From assembly GCA_937944035.1 (NCBI GenBank), contig CALDZQ010000232.1, positions 1-11,784 of the forward strand: DNA of 11,784 nucleotides. The letters run 5' to 3'. Source of the stretch: an uncultured Neomegalonema sp. (GTDB lineage Bacteria > Pseudomonadota > Alphaproteobacteria > Rhodobacterales > Rhodobacteraceae). Below, piece by piece: positions 1 through 5,067 of the stretch; position 1 is the first letter of the stretch; every line of letters starts with the position of its first letter. The notes under the pieces were generated by a model, which worked only from the letters and a program-made list of their open reading frames with translations, did no database searches and was not told where the DNA came from. The translations under genes and the position numbers were made by a program.

Positions 1-1593
1 AAGGGTCTCAACTGCATCGGCGAGGATGGCACGGGCGGACCGACGGTCGAGCCGTGCGGGGTGTGCGAGAACTGCACCTCCATCGTTGAGAGCCGCCATG
101 TCGATGTGATCGAACTCGACGCCGCCTCGCATACGGGCATCGATGATATTCGAGAGATTATCGAGGGAGCAAAATACCGCCCCGCGATTGGCCGCTACAA
201 AGTCTACATCATCGACGAGACGCATATGCTGTCGAAGAACGCGTTCAACGGCTTGCTCAAGACGCTGGAGGAGCCGCCCGCGCATGTGAAATTTCTGTTC
301 GCGACCACCGAAATCCGCAAAATGCCTGTCACCGTGCTGTCCCGCTGTCAGCGGTTTGACCTGCGCCGGATCGAGCCGGATCGCCTGATCGCGCATCTTC
401 GCACCATCGCCGACGCCGAAAACGTGACCATTGATGATGACGCGCTGGCGCTGATTGCGCGGGCGGCGGAGGGATCGGTGCGTGATGCGCTGTCGCTGCT
501 GGACCAAGCCATTGCGGATGGCGGGCAGGATGCCGCGTCCGTGCGCGCGATGCTGGGGCTGGCGGATCGGGGGCGGGTGCTGGACCTTTTCTCCTTGATG
601 ATGAAGGGCGAGGCCGCCGCCGCGTTGGCCGAATTGCGCGACCAATACCGCTCCGGCGCGGACCCTGAAGTGACGCTGAACGATCTGGCCGAAACCGCGC
701 ATTGGCTTTCGACCCTGAAAGTCGCGCCCGATATTGCCGATGATCCCTCGCTGCCAGCAGAAACACGGGCGCAGGGCAAGGCGCTGGCGGAATCGCTGGC
801 GATGCGGGTTTTGGCGCGATCATGGCAAATGCTGTTGAAATCGCTGGAAGAAGTGCAACGCGCGCCCTCGGCCCTGATGGCGGCAGAGATGGCGGTGATC
901 CGGCTTTGTGCGGTCGCTGATTTGCCCAGCCCCGAAGATCTGGTGCGTAAACTGGGTGATGGCAGCGGTGTCACGCCCGCCCGTCCGGCCTCCGCGCCAA
1001 GCGGCGGCGGCAGTGGTGGTAGTGGCGGTGGAGCGGGTGCGGCTTTGCGGGTCGCCTCCACCAACGCGGCCCCGCGCCCGGACCCCCGCCCCGAACCCCA
1101 GGGCGAAACCGCGCAGCTTGCCCGCCCCGACCCGGCCGAAGACATCGCCCTTGCGGGTTTGCCGCAAACCTTTGACGAGCTGGTCGCCTTTATCCGCGAC
1201 CAGCGCGACGGCGAGTTGTTGTATGATGTTGAGACGGGCGTGAAGCTGATCTCCTACGCCCCCGGACGGATCGAATTCGAGCCTGCCAATGGCGCGCGCG
1301 GCAACCTTGCGGGAACGCTGGGCGATAAGCTGCGCCGCTGGACCGATGCCCGCTGGATGGTGTCGATTGCCGAAGGACCGGGCGCGCCGACGATTTCGGA
1401 AACCCGCGCCGCGACGGCGCAAAGTCTGGAAATGCGCCTGCGCAAGCATCCGCTGGTCGCGGCCGGATTGGCCGCATTCCCCGATGCCGAATTGCGCGCT
1501 ATACCTTTAAAAGTCGCGGAAGTGGCGGTGGATATGCCGTTCGACCCTGACGAAGACGATGATGATGACAATGATCTTCTTGGAGAAAACTGA
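1..1593 (+). CDS. dnaX: DNA polymerase III subunit gamma/tau, 5'-truncated by window edge
   Basis: This is the clamp-loader ATPase that loads the sliding clamp and, as tau, couples the replisome. The frame is open from base 1, so the start and the Walker A loop lie outside the window; 530 residues are visible. The fragment opens in the zinc module (Cys at visible residues 5, 19, 22, 25). The Walker B segment IIDETHML is near 208-231 and the sensor/Arg-finger SRC motif near 340-348, followed by the AAA+ lid and the oligomerisation domain to about 960. A Gly/Ser-rich linker lies at 1000-1044. The tau tail then carries a domain resembling the alphaproteobacterial DnaX C-terminal domain (DUF3646), about 1165-1530, and ends in a run of Asp residues. 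The stop abuts the ybaB start (TGAATG). What is seen is the motif order; the family assignment is secure, while the domain name DUF3646 is from memory. Confidence 0.97.
   Translation, partial: KGLNCIGEDGTGGPTVEPCGVCENCTSIVESRHVDVIELDAASHTGIDDIREIIEGAKYRPAIGRYKVYIIDETHMLSKNAFNGLLKTLEEPPAHVKFLFATTEIRKMPVTVLSRCQRFDLRRIEPDRLIAHLRTIADAENVTIDDDALALIARAAEGSVRDALSLLDQAIADGGQDAASVRAMLGLADRGRVLDLFSLMMKGEAAAALAELRDQYRSGADPEVTLNDLAETAHWLSTLKVAPDIADDPSLPAETRAQGKALAESLAMRVLARSWQMLLKSLEEVQRAPSALMAAEMAVIRLCAVADLPSPEDLVRKLGDGSGVTPARPASAPSGGGSGGSGGGAGAALRVASTNAAPRPDPRPEPQGETAQLARPDPAEDIALAGLPQTFDELVAFIRDQRDGELLYDVETGVKLISYAPGRIEFEPANGARGNLAGTLGDKLRRWTDARWMVSIAEGPGAPTISETRAATAQSLEMRLRKHPLVAAGLAAFPDAELRAIPLKVAEVAVDMPFDPDEDDDDDNDLLGEN
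1000..1044 (+). other. Gly/Ser-rich linker coding segment in DnaX
   Basis: The codons encode a 15-residue tract made almost only of Gly, Ser and Ala, between the end of the clamp-loader core and the tau C-terminal domain. In Caulobacter, DnaX is partly processed by ClpXP to shorter gamma-like forms, and a Gly-rich tract next to the AAA+ region has been implicated in stopping degradation (from memory). The same role here is inference. Confidence 0.6.
1506..1512 (+). other. Candidate -1 ribosomal slippery heptamer (T TTA AAA) near the dnaX 3' end
   Basis: In the dnaX reading frame the bases read ccT TTA AAA gtc, which fits the X XXY YYZ pattern of -1 frameshift sites. After a -1 slip the new frame encodes 12 residues and stops at TGA 1548-1550. 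That would replace the last 26 residues, including the acidic tail. No strong downstream stem-loop or upstream Shine-Dalgarno stimulator is obvious, so use of the site is speculative. Confidence 0.2.
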
Positions 1594-1941
1594 ATGTTCG
1601 GTGGACTGAAAAACTTGGGCGACATGGGTAAAATCATGGCGCAGGCGCAGGAAATGCAGCAAAAAGCCGCCGAAATGCAGGACTCGCTGGAGAATATCAC
1701 CGTCGAGGGTTCCTCCGGCGCGGGCATGGTCACGGCGACCGTTACGGCCAAGGGCAAGCTGACAAATCTGGTCATCGATCCTACGCTGCTCAAGCCTGAA
1801 GATGCGGAAGTCGTGCAAGACCTGATCGTCGCGGCCATCGCCTCGGCGCAGGAAAAGGGCGCGCTGCGGGCGCAGGAAGAAATGCAAAAGCTGATGGGCG
1901 ACATGCCCGCAGGCCTGCAAGGGATGATGGGCGGATCATAA
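1594..1941 (+). CDS. ybaB: YbaB/EbfC family nucleoid-associated protein
   Basis: This is a small (115 aa) DNA-binding protein of the YbaB/EbfC family, which forms dimers that bind DNA and associate with the nucleoid. The N-terminal helix is rich in Met, Gln and Lys, including repeated MQ pairs. A beta-rich centre with TVEGSSGAGMV follows, then the VIDPTLLKPED segment and a long C-terminal helix, all typical of the family; the length is also typical. The ATG at 1594 follows the dnaX stop with no gap and has a GGAGA ribosome-binding site at 1582-1586, so the two genes are probably co-transcribed and translationally coupled. In many bacteria recR follows, but here the next gene is convergent ampG. 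The family call is firm; the exact cellular role varies between species. Confidence 0.95.
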   Translation: MFGGLKNLGDMGKIMAQAQEMQQKAAEMQDSLENITVEGSSGAGMVTATVTAKGKLTNLVIDPTLLKPEDAEVVQDLIVAAIASAQEKGALRAQEEMQKLMGDMPAGLQGMMGGS

Positions 1942-1949
1942 TCCGCGCC
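1929..1949. terminator. Hairpin between convergent ybaB and ampG
   Basis: GCGGAT (1931-1936) and ATCCGC (1941-1946) form a perfect 6-bp inverted repeat around the loop CATA. With one bulged G (1947) the stem extends by two G-C pairs. It spans the ybaB stop and lies 13 bases past the ampG stop, in an 18-bp convergent gap. There is no T-tract on either side, so it would be a weak or factor-assisted terminator at best. Confidence 0.35.
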
Positions 1950-1959
1950 CGTCCCTGCG

Positions 1960-3534
1960 TCATCCGGCCTCTTTCACCTTCAAACGCCGCGCCGCGATCA
2001 CGATCAGGAAGAGGACCGGGACACCCAGCAGGGCGGCGATCAGGAAGAATTGCGAGTAGCCGAGGCTGTCCACGATTGTCCCCGAATAGCCACCGATGAT
2101 CTTCGGGAACAGCGTCATCAGCGAGCTGAAAATCGCGTATTGCACCGCTGTAAAGCTGACATTCGTGAGGCTGGACAGGAAGGCGACAAAGGCCGCGCTG
2201 GCGATGCCAGCCGTCAGGTTATCCGCCGAAATCACCAGATAAAGCAGGGTCATATCCCGCCCGACCTCGTTCAGCAGGATGAACAGCAGGTTGGTTATGA
2301 CGGTTAGCAGAGCGCCCGCGAACAGGACACGGATCACCCCGTAACGCACCGCGAGGATGCCGCCGATGAACCCGCCCGCGATGGTCATGAACAACCCGAA
2401 CGTCTTCACCGTCGCCGCAATCTCTGTCTTCGTGAAGCCGATGTCCTGATAGAACACGTTCGAGATTACACCCAAAACGATGTCCGAAATCCGGTAAAGC
2501 CCGATCAGCGCCAGCAACAGCAGCGCGAGGCTGGTCCCGTAGCGTTGGAAAAAATCGCGCACCGGATCGACATAGGCATCGACCACCATCTCCCGGTTCG
2601 CCAGCCCGCCGCGCACGCAGGCAAACGCCACCGCACCCGCAACCGCGATGCCGATGGCGAGGCGGACCAACTCGACCAGAAATCCGGCCAGCGCGCGGTT
2701 GCCAAGTGCTTCTGTCAACGCTATCCGTGCGTCCTTTACCGAGTCACCGCTGACCATAAACACAAGGATGAACGCGGCTACAGAAAACGCGAACAGCATC
2801 AAGAAGCGCAGATAATGGCCGGTATCATGCTCGTGCTTGTCGGATTTTTCGTGATCCGGCTCCGGGATCACCAGCGTCGCGGCCACGCCGATCAGCATCG
2901 CGGCGGCCATCCACAGATACGACTGCCGCCACGCATCGTAATCGTAGGTTTCCGCGCTGGATCCGAATTTCTCGGCCAGATAAATCGCGCCCGCGCCCGC
3001 GATCAGCATCCCGATCCGGTATCCGGCAATATACGTCGCCGACAGCATGGCTTGCAGGTCTTGGTCAGCGGATTCAATGCGGTAGGCATCGATGACAATA
3101 TCCTGCGTCGCAGAGGAAAATCCCAGCAATACCGCCGCCATCGCCATCATTGTCAGGCTTGACCCGCCCGAAGCAGGGTCCGTCACCGCCATCCAGCAGA
3201 TCGCGAGGATGATCGACGCTTGCGAGACCAGTATCCACGCCCGCCGACGCCCCATCCGCGCTGTCAGCAACGGCACGGGCAAGCGGTCAATCAGCGGCGC
3301 CCAGACGAATTTGAACGAATAGCCCAGCGCGGCCCAGCTGAACATCGTGACTGACGAGCGGCTCAAGCCCGCCTCGCGCAGCCACAGCCCCAAAGACGAG
3401 AAAATCAGCAGGATCGGCAGACCGGCAGACAGACCCAGAAACAACATGGCAATGACGCGCGGGTGCGCGAGAGTCGCGATGGACTCGCCCCAGCTCAGCC
3501 CTGTAGCGTTTTGCGTAGTTTTTGAATCACGCAC
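1960..3534 (-). CDS. ampG: AmpG-family muropeptide MFS transporter
   Basis: This is an inner-membrane permease of the major facilitator superfamily. AmpG proteins import anhydro-muropeptides for peptidoglycan recycling, which can feed beta-lactamase induction. Family signatures in order are the first membrane helix with LSAGLP, LREAG, then KFVWAPLIDR and the MGRRRAW loop, QDIVIDAYR in helix 4-5, and IGLYRISDIVLG in the second half. Two extra hydrophobic segments between the N- and C-terminal halves suggest about 14 membrane helices, as in other AmpG proteins. Start choice: the GTG at 3534 has AAAAGAG at 3544-3550, nine bases upstream, and leaves about 28 residues before the first helix. A TTG at 3576 in the same frame would add 14 residues. 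It sits downstream of the DUF1653-like gene on the same strand. The transport family is clear; the substrate is inferred from the family. Confidence 0.9.
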   Translation of the reverse strand: MRDSKTTQNATGLSWGESIATLAHPRVIAMLFLGLSAGLPILLIFSSLGLWLREAGLSRSSVTMFSWAALGYSFKFVWAPLIDRLPVPLLTARMGRRRAWILVSQASIILAICWMAVTDPASGGSSLTMMAMAAVLLGFSSATQDIVIDAYRIESADQDLQAMLSATYIAGYRIGMLIAGAGAIYLAEKFGSSAETYDYDAWRQSYLWMAAAMLIGVAATLVIPEPDHEKSDKHEHDTGHYLRFLMLFAFSVAAFILVFMVSGDSVKDARIALTEALGNRALAGFLVELVRLAIGIAVAGAVAFACVRGGLANREMVVDAYVDPVRDFFQRYGTSLALLLLALIGLYRISDIVLGVISNVFYQDIGFTKTEIAATVKTFGLFMTIAGGFIGGILAVRYGVIRVLFAGALLTVITNLLFILLNEVGRDMTLLYLVISADNLTAGIASAAFVAFLSSLTNVSFTAVQYAIFSSLMTLFPKIIGGYSGTIVDSLGYSQFFLIAALLGVPVLFLIVIAARRLKVKEAG

Positions 3535-3628
3535 GACGCTGTACTCTTTTGTTTTTTCGCGATTTCCGAGTCGCAAGGTGTTTCCGCGTTGCTCGAAATC
3601 GCTCTAGCACAGGTTCTTGCATCATCAT
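3527..3628 (-). CDS. Possible 33-aa basic leader ORF upstream of ampG
   Basis: A run of three ATG codons (first at 3628) follows a strong GGAAGG ribosome-binding site at 3633-3638. It opens a 33-codon frame beginning MMMQEPVLERF and ending in a Lys/Arg-rich half. Its TGA (3529-3527) lies just inside the ampG frame, overlapping the second and third codons after the GTG at 3534. This arrangement is typical of translational coupling. The ORF could be a leader peptide, a small protein or chance; no family is recognised. The good Shine-Dalgarno and the tight overlap are seen, while expression is inference. Confidence 0.35.
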   Translation of the reverse strand: MMMQEPVLERFRATRKHLATRKSRKNKRVQRRA

Positions 3629-3694
3629 CAATCCTTCCCGGTCCGGTCGGAGAAGCGCATACCATTGTTGTACGACGATTGATATTAAAACGCT

Positions 3695-3997
3695 TTATCC
3701 GGCGAGTATTCCGCTTTCACCAAGATCAGAAACCCGCGTGAAGCGTCCGTCCATGAACTCCGCCAAGGGCCGGATATAGACCACATCTTCGCTCACCGAT
3801 GCATAAACAACCTCAAGCGCCATCGTGCTTTCGCGGTAGGCGATGTGCTTGATCTGATAAGCGCCGCCCTTACGATGCCGCCAATAACTATTCAGTATAG
3901 AAACATACTCCGCAAGTTCCAATTCAAGCTCTTCAACTGGTTTTCGTGCTTCATGTGACTTTAAAAACAGACCTCTCAGTTTGCCTATAAGCACCAT
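3695..3997 (-). CDS. DUF1653-like small protein
   Basis: This is a 100-residue soluble protein of unknown function. Residues 38-86 match the pattern I associate with DUF1653: an aromatic/basic entry (YWRHRKGGAY), a central YRES segment, VVYAS, then YIRPLAEF and a closing DGRF. Residues 1-35 form an additional N-terminal part with a Glu/Leu-rich helix (VEELELELAEYV) that I do not recognise. The ATG at 3997 is preceded by AAGGAAA (4001-4007), a good ribosome-binding site. The codons are visibly more AT-rich than in dnaX or the right-hand genes. It lies upstream of ampG on the same strand (about 66 bases before the putative leader ORF) and divergent from the ribonucleotide reductase fragment. 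It is probably a real gene; the domain name rests on pattern memory rather than a search. Confidence 0.7.
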   Translation of the reverse strand: MVLIGKLRGLFLKSHEARKPVEELELELAEYVSILNSYWRHRKGGAYQIKHIAYRESTMALEVVYASVSEDVVYIRPLAEFMDGRFTRVSDLGESGILAG

Positions 3998-4007
3998 TAT
4001 TTTCCTT

Positions 4008-4093
4008 ATTATAAACTTTATTTCTTCGGGTTTGTTGAAAGATATTAATAATTAATTGATGCACGTCCAACGATTGTTCGAGGGGTAGATGAC
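4008..4093. promoter_or_regulatory. AT-rich divergent intergenic region with a perfect 13-bp palindrome
   Basis: This spacer separates the minus-strand DUF1653 gene from the plus-strand ribonucleotide reductase fragment and must hold at least one promoter. It is strongly AT-rich. ATTAATAATTAAT at 4044-4056 is a perfect inverted repeat centred on one A, the kind of site bound by a dimeric regulator or by a nucleoid protein. A TATAAT on the minus strand (4013-4008) lies too close to the DUF1653 start to assign confidently. The AGGGG ribosome-binding site of the plus-strand gene is at 4081-4085. Confidence 0.35.
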
Positions 4094-4867
4094 ATGATTA
4101 GCCTGCTGCCAATATCAACGCATATCTGGAATCTGAAATACCGCCGGAACACAGATGATAAATCTCCCGAAGAAAATATCGAACAAAGCTGGCGGCGTGT
4201 TGCATCTGCATTGAGTGCTGTCGAGGCCAGTGACTCTAAAGACGCTTATGCGGATGATTTTTTTGAGGCGATGCGCGATTTTAAGCTGATTCCTGCGGGT
4301 CGCATACTGAATACCGCCGGATCTGATCTTGATTGCACGATGGTGAATACTTTTGTCATGGCCGATTTTGACGATACGGTCGAGGGGGTGATGGCGGTGG
4401 CGCAAGACGCGGCGAAGACCATGTGCATGGGCGGCGGGCTTGGCTATGATTTCTCGAAAATACGTCCGACAGGGACCGCTTTGGATGAAGGAGACGGCAC
4501 AGCCGCCGGCCCTTTGGCGGCAATGCGGGTGTGCGATTCGATGTGCGCGCTGATGGCATTCAGCGGCCGCAGGGGCGCGATGATGGCCACGATGCGCTGC
4601 GACCATCCCGATATTCGCGCCTTTGTTACCGCCAAGGCCGACAAAGCCTGTTTCACAAACTTCAACCTGTCGGTGATGGTGAGTGACGACTTCATGGCCG
4701 CTGTCGCAAGCGATGATGACTGGGCGTTGCTTTGGAAAGGCGCGGTTCAGGACACTTTGCCCGCGCGCGACCTGTGGAACCTGATTTCGGTCCTCGATAT
4801 ATCCGCAACGGAGCCGCAAAAGCGCGCCAAACGCCAGCCCAGAATTATGCTCGCCGCGTCGGCTTGA
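4094..4867 (+). pseudogene. nrdJ: Truncated class II (adenosylcobalamin-dependent) ribonucleotide reductase, N-terminal fragment
   Basis: Full-length NrdJ reduces ribonucleotides to deoxyribonucleotides using a B12-generated thiyl radical. This 257-residue ORF aligns by eye to its N-terminal part. Residues 5-16 resemble the usual PIS..IW..KYR start; FKLIPAGRIL is at 63-72, MGGGLGYDFSKIRP at 112-125, RRGAMMATMRCDHPDI at 159-174, FNLSV at 190-194 and ARDLW at 224-228. Similarity fades after about residue 240 and the ORF ends in an unrelated basic tail. Family members are several hundred residues longer, so the radical Cys, the active-site N-C-E loop and the C-terminal redox cysteines are all absent. 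Thr86 stands where characterised reductases have the first redox Cys. No remnant is found in the next 200 bp in any frame. The ATG has AGGGG eight bases upstream, and the 257 codons contain no internal stop. It is probably a deletion remnant, though a repurposed short protein is possible. Confidence 0.75.
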
Positions 4868-5067
4868 GATCGCTCAGGTCAGCGCAAGTTTTGCTTAAAG
4901 TCACGCAAAATTGGGCGCATTTCAGACTGAGCGCTTAGCCTTCCATAAACGCAAAAAGAGTAATTTTTTTACGCAGTTGGAACAGATCTGAGCGCGTGTG
5001 AAGCTTTATCGGCATCACGAGAGTGCGCAACGACGGACAATCAGTGTTTTATACCGAATGAAGGTGG
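4868..5067. other. Non-coding gap before the hybrid kinase
   Basis: This 200-bp stretch is more AT-rich than its flanks. It holds a near-palindrome CTGAGCGCTTAG (4927-4938, one G-T wobble pair) and a T-run at about 4964-4970. A start for the kinase transcript is expected here, but no convincing -35/-10 pair was found. No remnant of the missing reductase part is recognisable. It most likely combines the deletion scar of nrdJ with the kinase promoter. Confidence 0.4.

Noticed and set aside
348..1145. Long minus-strand ORF (265 codons) opposite dnaX
   Set aside because: It lies fully antisense to well-matched dnaX motifs, its translation is Ser/Ala/Arg-rich low-complexity, and it has no recognisable domain. 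It is a GC-rich shadow.
4008..4013. TATAAT on the minus strand as the DUF1653 promoter -10 box
   Set aside because: A start about seven bases on would leave almost no leader and would cut into the Shine-Dalgarno, and no matching -35 lies upstream.
4732..4938. Overlapping frame at the end of the nrdJ fragment, considered as a frameshifted continuation
   Set aside because: Its translation does not resemble the NrdJ segment expected after ARDLW, so a single frameshift does not restore the reductase.
4952..4970. A-run and T-run pair as an intrinsic terminator for the nrdJ fragment
   Set aside because: The stem would be only A-T pairs with no GC core, so it is not a credible intrinsic terminator.
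4950..5030. Possible 26-codon minus-strand ORF (MPIKLH...)
   Set aside because: It has no ribosome-binding site, no partner gene and no recognisable features; it is expected by chance in the spacer.
5049..5054. TTATAC as the kinase promoter -10 box
   Set aside because: No -35 match at proper distance, and the predicted start would fall on the ribosome-binding site.
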